In this document: one piece after another, positions 21,503-30,471 of the stretch
Position numbering within the stretch: the first letter of the stretch is position 1
Layout: each line of letters begins with the position of its first letter
Source of the DNA: Galerina marginata
Lineage: Eukaryota; Basidiomycota; Agaricomycetes; Agaricales; Galerinaceae
Length of the DNA stretch: 64,000 nucleotides
Assembly (NCBI GenBank): GCA_023014335.1
Contig: JAECYW010000014.1
Location: 496,001-560,000, forward strand
Direction: 5' to 3'
The notes under the pieces: model-generated
Databases searched by the model: none
Seen by the model: only the letters and a program-made list of their open reading frames with translations
Told to the model about the DNA's origin: nothing
Translations under genes and position numbers: made by a program

Positions 21503-22630
21503 ATGAAAACCGTAGCAATTGTCGGCGGCACTGGAGCGCAGGGCATCCCCGTCATCAAAGGCAAGCATGGCTCCCAATCTTTGTATCGCATCTCGCTGAC
21601 GACCGCATATTTAGCATTGACTTCAGACTCTGCTTATGCGGTTCGAGTCTTGACGCGCAATCCCAACTCCACTAGTGCGAAGGAGCTGGCTGCGCTTCCA
21701 AATGTGTCGATAATCGAGGGGAACTCGTACGACGAAGCCACCCTCATCAAAACTTTCACTGGTGCGACTCATGTTTACGTCAATCCGAATGGGTTCGCCA
21801 TCGGCGAAAAGAACGAGCTTTATTGGGGAATCCGCATGTTCGAGATAGCTGCGCAGGTCGGGGTACAGCATTTCATCTGGTCATCGTCGGACTCCGGCTA
21901 CGGTGCTTCTGGATACTGCGAAAAATACAGAGCTGGACACATGGATGGCAGCAGGCGGGTGCACGAGTGGATGGAAAGCCAGAAGACCGGGAAACAGGGA
22001 CTGAAGATGATCTGGAGTGCTCTGACGAGCGTCCCGTACTTGGACATGCTGAACGAGATGTTTGCCCCGCATGTGGAGATCGATAAAGGAAGCGGCGAGG
22101 AGACGTATGTTTTCCAAGGCCCTTATGGGCGAGTACCCTGGCCCTTGATTCTGCTTGAGGATTTAGGCCGCTACGCACGCTGGCAATTCGATAACCCGAC
22201 TCTTTCTTCCGGTCAAAACTTGCGCATTTCGACTGAGGACATCTCTTGGGCTGACCTCGCGAAGACCTTCGCCAAAGTTACCGGAAAGAAGGCCGTATAT
22301 CGCGAGCAAACCGTCGAGGAGTACTTCGACGCTTATCCTTACGGCGACCCTGATGCAAAAGTCGGCCACTCTGTAGCTGACGATGGAACCCTGCTCAGCT
22401 TCCGGACGAACTTCTCTGGGTGGTATAACACTTACAACGATGGTCTAGTCCCGCGCGATTACAAGATGCTGGACAAAATTCTTCCAGACAGGGTGAAGAC
22501 TGTAGAGGAGTGGATGCGCAAGTCGAAGTACAATGGGGAGAAGCTGGGAGTATTGAAGGATTTTAGTGCGGAGGGCGGGATCCGGGGAGAAACGAAAGGC
22601 AGGGAAAAATTACCAACCAAGTCCAATTAA
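21503..22630 (+). CDS. NmrA-like NAD(P)-binding protein
   Basis: This is a Rossmann-fold protein of the NmrA/atypical short-chain dehydrogenase family. The family includes redox-sensing transcription regulators and isoflavone-reductase-like enzymes; substrate and partner are unknown. The start at 21,503 is followed at once by MKTVAIVGGTGAQG, the GxxGxxG dinucleotide loop. Later features are VRVLTRNPNS (the usual NADP-selecting Arg region), THVYVNPNG, HFIWSSSDSGYG and PYGRVPWPLILLEDLG. One intron, 21,561-21,614 (54 nt), begins GCAAGC and ends TTAG. It is a GC-AG intron and has no in-frame stop, so an unspliced reading adds 18 residues. Spliced length is 357 aa, normal for the family. It is convergent with the P450 gene. 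Confidence 0.88.
   Translation: MKTVAIVGGTGAQGIPVIKGKHGSQSLYRISLTTAYLALTSDSAYAVRVLTRNPNSTSAKELAALPNVSIIEGNSYDEATLIKTFTGATHVYVNPNGFAIGEKNELYWGIRMFEIAAQVGVQHFIWSSSDSGYGASGYCEKYRAGHMDGSRRVHEWMESQKTGKQGLKMIWSALTSVPYLDMLNEMFAPHVEIDKGSGEETYVFQGPYGRVPWPLILLEDLGRYARWQFDNPTLSSGQNLRISTEDISWADLAKTFAKVTGKKAVYREQTVEEYFDAYPYGDPDAKVGHSVADDGTLLSFRTNFSGWYNTYNDGLVPRDYKMLDKILPDRVKTVEEWMRKSKYNGEKLGVLKDFSAEGGIRGETKGREKLPTKSN
21561..21614 (+). other. GC-AG intron in the NmrA-like gene
   Basis: The donor GCAAGC fits the U1 consensus except for C at position 2. A CGCTGAC branch-like site precedes the TTAG acceptor. Splicing restores VIKALTSDSAYAVRVL-type family sequence. Confidence 0.75.
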
Positions 22631-23005
22631 ATAATGCACATATTTTGTGACATTTCGAATCATGATCAATCTTTCGTCTTCGGAATGCTTCTGGAACCAG
22701 GACATTGAAGTGGTTGATAACGACAAGAGCGACGGCGTTCAAGATGGAGACGACGATGGCGGGGTCGAGGACAGTGATGTTGCTGAAGACGACGATGGGA
22801 TGAAATAATAGAAAAGACGGCGACGACCAGCATTTAGGCATTTATCAACATGGAGGCGCAAGAAGAATAGTCACGGTATCCTCCAATTTAATTCTCAAAG
22901 CTAATGAGTCCAACTTGTATATTCCATGTCCACGGAATAATAAAGTTGGGTTATTGTGATTATAAAGTCTGAGCGTACATGATGTATTCAAACATGAGTG
23001 GTGAC
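22631..23005. other. Convergent intergenic space
   Basis: This holds the 3' ends of the NmrA-like and P450 genes. A minus-strand open frame at 22,563-22,841 contains a hydrophobic PAIVVSILNAVALVVINHFNVLV stretch, but it overlaps the NmrA-like gene and has no supporting start. It is treated as chance. Confidence 0.4.
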
Positions 23006-25201
23006 TCATCCGATGCGAGAAACAAGCAGTGGAAGTGTGGCGCCGTCGACACCTTTGAGCTTGGGCCTGGCAACAAGAGAGAAGTGTATATCGATTGGTG
23101 CTCCAGGACCACCTGGCAATTCGAACATGAAGTCGCGAAGAAGAATAGCCAGGACAATCTGCAAAAAGAACAATCATTGGAAGGGAATCTCCAACGGCCA
23201 AATGTGGGAGGTTGGCGTACCTTCAACTGCGTCAAAGCAAATACCCTCCCTACACATACCCTCGGTCCTTCACCAAAGGACCACAGGCGAAGTCGAGCTG
23301 AAGTGACGTCATCGGGATTGCGATCTGCCTTGAGCACAGGATCGTCGATCCAGCGGTCTGGATTGAACTCGTGGGCGTCTGAACTCCAAATGGACGGCGA
23401 ACAATTGAGAAAGTGGTTTGGAATAATTATTTTTGTTCCTTTGGCGATATGAATTCTGTCGACAAGCTTTCCAGAAGCGTCTATTATAGGCTCCCTCAGA
23501 GGAAGAATATCATCTTCATTGGCCTAAACGGGGATTTAAATAAGGGTTGTACAAAAGATCGGCCAATAGACAACTTACTACACGAGGAGTTTCGCCGAAT
23601 GAGGGTCGCATTCTTAATACTTCTGAGATTACAGCGTCAAGGAGAGGGCAAGAAGACTGGAGATGGTTCCAGTCCAATTCAGCTCCAGGTGATGCATTTA
23701 TTTCCTGCCGCAGTCGCGTTTGTACCTCTGGGTTCCTGGCAATTTCGAGCAAAGTCCACTGTCGCGAAAAAAAATCATGACTCGATGTGTCAGTCTGAGA
23801 TAAACGCAGACAGCCTTACGACAGTGGCCACTGAGGAGAAGGAATCATTAGACGTGTGGGTTTAGAAAATACGAGACTAACATGACGGTGGATCAGTTCC
23901 AGCGATCAGAATCGCCTTCATCTACCGTGGGGCCTGTGTTATTTCGAGACGAAATAACGTCCTCATGAGTAGCATACCTGGGCAACAATTTCATCTTTAC
24001 TTTCTTGAGTTGGGCGACCCGAGCCGCTACTTTCCGCGTCCACTGAATACCCTCAGTTTCAGGTCCAATGTGTTTTTAAAAAAAACAACTCACCAAGTAG
24101 CTCCAAAAGTGATCTCTCGCCTTTCTGAGCTTTCTCTACCAGGTTCGAGCTTTCCTTCTCCTTAATCAAGCGTTCCAAGATCCGACGAGTCGAATCTGAG
24201 AGATTGTTAAGCAGTCGGTTCCGCTTCGTCGGTATCATTCCAACCCAAGGAACGAAGACGGATGCAGCATAGAGTAGCATGCCAAATCCTGAAGGGCCGG
24301 TTGTGTTGAACATCTGAAGAGCCTCTTCCACAGAGGAGTATTTCCCTTGGAGTGCATGGAACTCGTGGCCGAAAGCCGCACGTCCTATGACATCGAGCCT
24401 AGCAGAGTAGATATAGTTTGTCGAGTCTGTGAAGCATTTCAAGTGAATGTCTTACGTTAATTTGGTCGCCCTACCGGTGAGCAGGAAATTCAGGTAAGCC
24501 TGTCGACTACGAGATATTAAAAAGCGGTAACATACCATTCATGTAGCTCTATTTCGCCCTTGAGGCCTGTTGGGCTAGAATCAATGATTTTCTCCCATTC
24601 ATTCTTCAACTATGTTTGGTTGGATTAATGCAATAACTGAAGCAAGATAGTTCGACTTGCTCTGTATGCAGTGTCATAGATTACAGGGGTCATATTTTTG
24701 ATATTCCGAGAACTAAAAGCGGTATTGAGAATCCTTCGCTGCCTGACGACAAAGACGGTAAGCAATCGAGAAAAGAGAAGCGGACAAATAAACCTACTTT
24801 CTATGATCATCGCCTTCTACGAACAAAAGACCGCGCCCAATAAGACGCTCAATTAGCAGTCTCAAACCAGCACTCCTAACATATGTAAACGTGTCCTTTG
24901 CGAAAATATGAGTGGCAGCTTTCAAATCAGAAATTACGACCGCTTCAGTGCCAAACGGAAGTGGAATACGGTAGATGGTGCCATATTGATTGAACCATTC
25001 TTCGTAGAAGGCCTTTGGGTTCGGAGAGACGCGAATCTGGCGTGTAACACCGAAGAGACTCTTCCTTGGCGGCCCACTGAGAGGGGTCGTACTGGTTAAT
25101 TTGGACGAGCTGAGTTTCTTGAAAAGAGCTGAAAGGACCAAGAACAGTGCTGTACAAGCTGAAGCGATAAGGCTGATGTTGTAGGGGTCAAGATGAATCA
25201 T
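23006..25201 (-). CDS. Cytochrome P450 monooxygenase
   Basis: Eleven exons (25201-24798, 24742-24661, 24609-24536, 24470-24456, 24398-24094, 24042-23978, 23921-23882, 23830-23820, 23758-23579, 23523-23221, 23158-23006) sum to 1,632 nt and 543 aa. An N-terminal membrane anchor (about residues 6-22) is followed by a Pro-rich hinge. The ExxR motif is EVLR at 378-381, the PERF-like FNPDRW near 445, and the heme loop FGEGPRVCVG at 475-484 with Cys482. The I-helix reads AGTDPPS near 322-328; most P450s have Thr directly after the acid, here Pro. Two exons are only 15 and 11 nt. The intron at 24,610-24,660 is GC-AG. It is expected to be an ER-bound class II P450 using a reductase partner; substrate unknown. 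Confidence 0.9.
24610..24660 (-). other. GC-AG intron in the P450 gene
   Basis: The donor on the minus strand is GCAAGT, the ideal GC donor. The acceptor is ACATAG and the length is 51 nt. Only this junction keeps the frame (AYR joined to LKNEWEKII). Confidence 0.7.
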
Positions 25202-25818
25202 GATTCCATATCTTAGGCATGGCCCAGGAGGTCTTTTATTCGAAAAAAAATGGGAAGCTCTGCGCCCAATACCCAATAGCAAGGCAATCATACGGACATA
25301 AGCATGGCAAGCACACTCGTCCCGTTTATGGGCTCTTCAGAGAGATTACTTCACTTCATGGGCATATTCGCGGGATTCAAACAATGGTCGAATCACTTAT
25401 CCACTTGGACAGTTGTGGTCTGATAAAGTTCCAATCTCTTGCGTCTGCTTTAAGGATATTCAGTGCTGGTGACGGCAGGTGTGCGAAATGGTGTCACCGA
25501 TTGACTTACCTGGAAGCTGAGCTCTGGTTCTAATTATAAGCCTGGAGAAGACGGTTAATTCATGAAATTCCGTGATGCTATATATGGTCTGCGCACAAGA
25601 ATATTTGAAGTATCAGATGAGTCAACGGCCCACAAGTCGAACACACGTACACAAATATGTAGTCCATAGATAGAAAATCCGCGTTCGTCCCTGTACGTCC
25701 TAGTCGTTACTCGATGTTATAAGAAAGTCAGGCCACCAAATTTACCGCACCACATTGAAAGAACCTTCACGGTCAATTTCGCGATACAAAAGGAATGGAT
25801 TTTGTCAGAGTCATATGA
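25202..25818. other. Intergenic, P450 promoter side
   Basis: Upstream DNA of the P450 gene and downstream DNA of the alkyltransferase gene. I see no gene and no clear TATA box. Confidence 0.4.
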
Positions 25819-26496
25819 TCAAGCTCTCCATAGTACTTTGTCTGCGCTTAGCAAATGTCCGTTATCATTGAAATGGACGCCTTCTTGAGATAAAATTTCA
25901 TTGTATCGCGTTCCGGTCTTGTGATCTTTCCCCCATTCACCAAAAAAGCCACCGATGAACAGGTTTGATGCTATGACTCGGTGACACGGAACGTATGGGT
26001 TGAAAGGGTTATTTCGCAGTGCACTCCCGACTGCGATACATGTGCGATCTGAGCCAGCAATCGAAGAAATTCGTGGTCCAAAGCCGTACCTGAACGCGGC
26101 GAGCCGCCGATGGCAGAAGAAACTTCTTTGTAAGTCGTAACTTTGCCTCTTGGGATGGTCCGGGCGAAATCATATACAGCCCATTGGTGGGCTGTCAATT
26201 TCTGGACAGAAGAAAACCAAGATCCGTCAGTTTGTGTGCACGATAATCATGCTGGCTGATGAGCTCACCTTGCCCGTTTTCGTCCTATAGACATCTCGTT
26301 CTTGGCTAGCTAATGGATAAAAGATATCATGGGTCGTTAAATCTGTCGCCTCGAGCTTTATCGGTGTTTGCGCGTTGACATCTAGAAGATGGAGACCAGG
26401 AAAGTATTTGGAGTTCATGGCAGTTTGGGCATCCGAGTCAACTTGTGCCTTGGAGACTTCACTGACTTTGTTTGGCTTGGTTCTCTGGACAGGCAT
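25819..26496 (-). CDS. MGT1: O6-alkylguanine-DNA alkyltransferase (MGMT type)
   Basis: This suicide repair protein transfers the alkyl group from O6-alkylguanine to its own cysteine. Three exons (26496-26269, 26201-26090, 26030-25819; introns of 67 and 59 nt) give 552 nt and 183 aa, normal for a eukaryotic MGMT. The active-site PCHRV places the acceptor at Cys129. Other family features are LTAHQWAVYDFARTIPRGKVTTYKEVSSAIG, the DNA-binding helix SPRSVGSALRNNPF, and IGGFFGEWG after the active site. The gene is intact. The upstream region has a perfect inverted repeat with TGACTC arms around ACGCGT, suggesting regulated expression. The symbol follows the yeast name. Confidence 0.93.
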
Positions 26497-26599
26497 CGTG
26501 GAGTTATGTAAAAAAGCAAACGTTTTATGCGTGTTTGACGTGGAAGTCAGAAGCCACTGGCGAGATACTAACAGAATTGTGTTGATGGAAATACCGTGG

Positions 26600-26632
26600 C
26601 CGAGTCAACGCGTCGGCTGTTGGTTGACTCGG
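26600..26632. promoter_or_regulatory. Perfect 10-bp inverted repeat with an MluI box, MGMT promoter
   Basis: CCGAGTCAAC (26,600-26,609) and GTTGACTCGG (26,623-26,632) are exact inverse complements with 13 bp between. Each arm holds TGACTC/GAGTCA, a Gcn4/AP-1-like half-site. ACGCGT, the MBF cell-cycle box of DNA-synthesis and repair genes in yeasts, lies at 26,608-26,613. It is about 105-135 bp upstream of the ATG. The binding factors are inferred. Confidence 0.5.
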
Positions 26633-26649
26633 TTCCTAATTAAATACTA

Positions 26650-28230
26650 TCACGTGCAAACTTAGGGCCGGTCTGTTCGTGCCCACAGCTGCACAACCCC
26701 TCCTCACCTGTCTTATTCGTAGACCATCATAAGTTTCAAAGCTCTTAACAGGTTCTTGCTTATATTTTTATTCTTTAAAGACTGCAAACGAGAACTCCAC
26801 GTGCTGGCACGATTTCCTTCTTGTTCTTGGAACATTGAAGCACGGTCGCAAAGCAGGGACTACGAGCGACTCCTAGACGATATCCAATTTCTAGATTGAC
26901 TTTTTCTCTTTGGATCTCCCCTTCGAGCCATCTGGAGCATGATTTGGGTATGAAATGCACGGGCGGGCATTGATTACACAACACTGGGCTTTTTTAGAGT
27001 TTCACTCAAAAGGAAGATGAAATATCCGCACAACGCCATCTCTGTCTTCAAACTCTTGAATGGATCGCAGGAAATACCTCTGGGTTCTTGGACAGTTGAT
27101 CAAAAAGTGATTGCATTGAGGGTAATTTAAACAATCATTCCTGAAAGTATACTGACAGTTTTACAGTAATTACATTTCGCCTAGGTTGTGATAGGCAACA
27201 TCTTCATTGGTCGGAAACTGTCCGCCATACCTCATCGAGATCGCTAACTATTGAATACCCAGCTTCGGCCCAACCTGTTTTTTTGACGTCTACTACAAAG
27301 ACATTTTGATCCGTTATTTCAACGCAGTCGTCTTCACGCCGATTCAAACGACTAAGGTCCACCCTGAACCCACTGTTGATCGGCACTTACTGGCGCATGG
27401 CCCACGGGAGTCAGGCCCACGCTACTGCTCAACATTCTTCAACTGCTGGCCTCTTCCAATTCCAATGCTTCTTTCTTCGACTGATCACTGAGAGCATCCC
27501 AATTTCCCATTCTTATCTGGACGCTCTCGATCTTCGGCGATGTCGACGGTCTTACTGCGAGTGACCGAGACTCTTGACCGGCAGGACGTGATTGTCTGCT
27601 CACTGTTCGAAACCCGATGCGACAATGTCAAAACCATCGATGTAAATACCCTCCTTGTTTACGGAAGACTGGCCTCAGGCGACAAGCATCGGTCGAATCA
27701 TAGCTAAAACCATGACGAGGTAGAGCAGATGTTCCCTAGCGCTTCTTTGCGCGGAGGTTTACCGTCTTATGTCGAAGCATCGCTCTTCAGACTCGCGATA
27801 TGCAACCCAGAGTTTACGCACCATCTCGGCGGGTGATCTTCACTTTCCTTGGTCTGATAGCCTTATGGGAACCCTCTATGCCGCTACCGGTGCATCTGGG
27901 AAATCTTAGCCCAGAATATCCAGCCTGTCAAAGAGTCGTTTTCCGAGAAGAGACACTGTTTGGAGGAACCAATCACGTGGATGCTTTAAGGTCAATCCTG
28001 TTCGTGGTAACGGCCTCTGGTTGGTTACTTACAACTCTGTACTCAATAACCACTCTCCTAATTCATTTTCAAAGTAATTATTGTTTAGCAATGGAAAATT
28101 GTGGGTGAAGATGCCTTCGAACTGGAGAGCTTTGTTCCTTCCGAAGGTTCAGAAGAAACAGAACAATAAAGTAATTTCGAAGCGACCTTGCAGGCATTTG
28201 ATAAGTTAACTGGGACTCATAGGTAATCTG
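26650..28230. other. Gene-poor stretch with decayed coding fragments
   Basis: From 27,540 to about 28,010 the plus strand contains protein-like pieces in shifting frames (a start-like MSTVLLRVTETLDRQDV, then LFRLAICNPEFTHHLGG, then LHFPWSDSLMGTLYAA). They look like a degraded gene of unknown family. Minus-strand 27,204-27,386 is also open without an ATG. Nothing intact is seen. Confidence 0.35.
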
Positions 28231-28233
28231 TGC

Positions 28234-28241
28234 TATATAAG
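28234..28241 (+). promoter_or_regulatory. TATA box of the alpha/beta-hydrolase gene
   Basis: TATATAAG lies 70 bp upstream of the ATG at 28,311. Confidence 0.65.
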
Positions 28242-28310
28242 TAAAGGTGCCGAGAGGTCAACAGTGTCGAGTTGCTTCATCCCCGCATCTTCGAGTCCAA
28301 GGCTGGTCCT

Positions 28311-29725
28311 ATGCAAGTATTCTCAAAGATGCTAGTGGAATCGTACAAACTCCCACCTTCCTCCAACTACCCACTATTCATAACCGCGAAACGATACTGG
28401 GTACACGAGTTCGAAAAGAACATCCCAGACCCCTCGGCACAGACACTCATCGTTTTGCACTCGACGAGTTTCCACAAGGAGACATGGGAGCCAGCCCTAG
28501 AAGATCTATTCAAGTCGGCGTCTCGAGCCGGAAGCAAATTCATTATTCGGGAGGCTTGGGCGATTGATTGCCCCAATCACGGAGAGTCGGGGCATATGAA
28601 CCACCGAGCCCTAAAGAAACCGGAGTTCGCCAGTTGTCAGTATTTATTCCTTCCATGTTGGTCTGTGGGACTTTTCTTCTTTCGTTGAACCATGATCTTC
28701 CGTTCTAAACAGTCTCCTGCGAGAAGTATGCCCAAGCCGTACATCGTTTTCTTTCTGCTGGTCCGCATCATGGTGCTTGCGTAGACTTTCGAAGCCGGAA
28801 TTTGATTGGAATAGGACATTCTCTGGGGGCAAATGCATTGTACTTGGCTTGATTTTTTCAGAGATGATTCGAGAACGCTGACATTGTTACAGGTTAATGC
28901 TCTACCGTATCCAGCCGACTTTTACATTTTTGACTCTGGTCATAGTCGAACCTTTGGTCAGCCCACAGGGACCACATCACCTCGCGCCTCTTCGGAAGAG
29001 GTTGGTGGACAGAGCAACGAACCGTCGCGAGTTATGGCCCAACCTAGACGTAGTCAGAAAGGCTTTCACACAACCGAACAGAACTGCGTTGAGATGGGAA
29101 CATCGGGTTTTGGATTCCTTCCTGGTCAGTCCTTGAGCCATTTCGTCTGATGTTGTCAAGTTAAACAATTCGTCGTAGACGTACGCTCTTCACAAAGGGC
29201 CAGAAGCCGACGTTTACAGCCTTTGTTGCACTGTTACTCAGGAAGTGGTTAGTCATGTATGCCGTTCAAGCCTTCCCAAAGACCACTGACGGGAAGTTCT
29301 CTTCATCATTCAGTCTATGTACCTTGATACCGAGGGCTCAATCAAACCAGTTGAAGACCTCGATAGAATTTGTCATTCAGTTCCCATTCATCTCATTCTA
29401 GGAGAAAAACCTGACTTTATGTGCGTCTCACCATATGTTACCTTCCATTCGTTCACTCATTCCTATTCCTTTGCGAATTCTAGTCCCAAGCACGTTCATG
29501 ATGCCTTACTTGACCCGAATTCAGGTCGTCGCTTTGCGTCATTGAACATAATGAAGAACGTTGGCCACTTAGTAAGTTCCGACGAACGTGTATCCCTCGA
29601 AACCTCTGATTAAATTACACAATACTCTCCTGTAGATACCACAAGAGATCCCAACGGACCTTGCTTCATATATCTTTGAACTTCTTTCCTCCAACAGTCC
29701 ACCCATACCACCTTCTAGGCTTTGA
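28311..29725 (+). CDS. Alpha/beta-fold hydrolase with a peroxisomal targeting signal
   Basis: Seven exons (28311-28635, 28713-28839, 28893-29124, 29179-29247, 29314-29420, 29484-29571, 29636-29725) sum to 1,038 nt and 345 aa. The nucleophile elbow GHSLG places Ser145. HSTSFHKETW near the N-terminus corresponds to the oxyanion-hole region. VGHL before the last intron gives the catalytic His at 315. The C-terminus is Ser-Arg-Leu, a canonical type 1 peroxisomal targeting signal, so the enzyme should act in peroxisomes; fungal relatives include toxin-biosynthesis and lipase-like hydrolases. Substrate unknown. The last intron and exon are tandemly duplicated downstream. ATG 28,311 was chosen as the first ATG in frame after the TATA box. 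Confidence 0.9.
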
Positions 29726-29957
29726 TCGTAATTTGAACATCTATCGCGGGTTTCAACAGGCGTTGGTCACTTGGTAAGTTCCGACGAACGTGTAACTCTC
29801 GAGACCTCTGACTGAGTTATGCGATGCTTTCTTGTAGACACCACAAGAGATCTCAATGGACCTTGCTTCATATATCTATGAACTTCCTTCCTCCACAGTC
29901 CACCGATACCACCTTCTAGGCTGTGATCATAGTTTGACATCAATCGCCGGTTTCAAC
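29558..29957 (+). repeat. Tandem duplication of the hydrolase terminal intron and exon
   Basis: Two head-to-tail units of about 200 bp (29,558-29,758 and 29,759-29,957) share GTAAGTTCCGACGAACGTGT, the TTGTAG or CTGTAG acceptor, GACCTTGCTTCATATATCT and the TATCGC/AATCGC..GTTTCAAC end. The second unit keeps a usable acceptor (AG at 29,836-29,837) and an open frame that lacks the Ser-Arg-Leu end. Confidence 0.9.
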
Positions 29958-30471
29958 GATACACGACACGATATACTCTAAAACTCATACCCTCTTCAAT
30001 GTACTTTTAGCATCTTGCCGCAATGATACTCTTTTGCTCTGTCTAATGTAGAAATGCTTTGCGTAAAATTTACAGGATTAGTGTAATCTTCGGTGGGTTT
30101 AATATTTCGGTCCACACAGGCTAAGGTATTATGCCATCAGCGATAATAGACATACAATCATGAACTCAACGTAGAAATATGTAACATATTGACTAGAAAT
30201 TATTCAAGGTAAAGACAACTGGTGTCATGTAATATATATAGGTATGATGCATGGAATAGGGTGTTCAGTGTACTCTAGAAGATATCAACGATGGTTCCAG
30301 CGATAGATTGTAGATAAATGTGTGTGCAATGTAGATCCGATGATTGAGATATAAAACAGTGTGATGTGAATGAAGTATATAATGCAGTGAATGAATTGAG
30401 AAAAGAAAAGATCAAGTCTAGGAAGTATGCACATGAAGATCCGAATCCGCGTCGACGAAGATATGAGATGA
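29958..30471. other. Convergent intergenic space
   Basis: AT-rich DNA between the 3' ends of the hydrolase and SAMHD1-type genes. It is probably 3' UTR; nothing else is seen. Confidence 0.5.
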
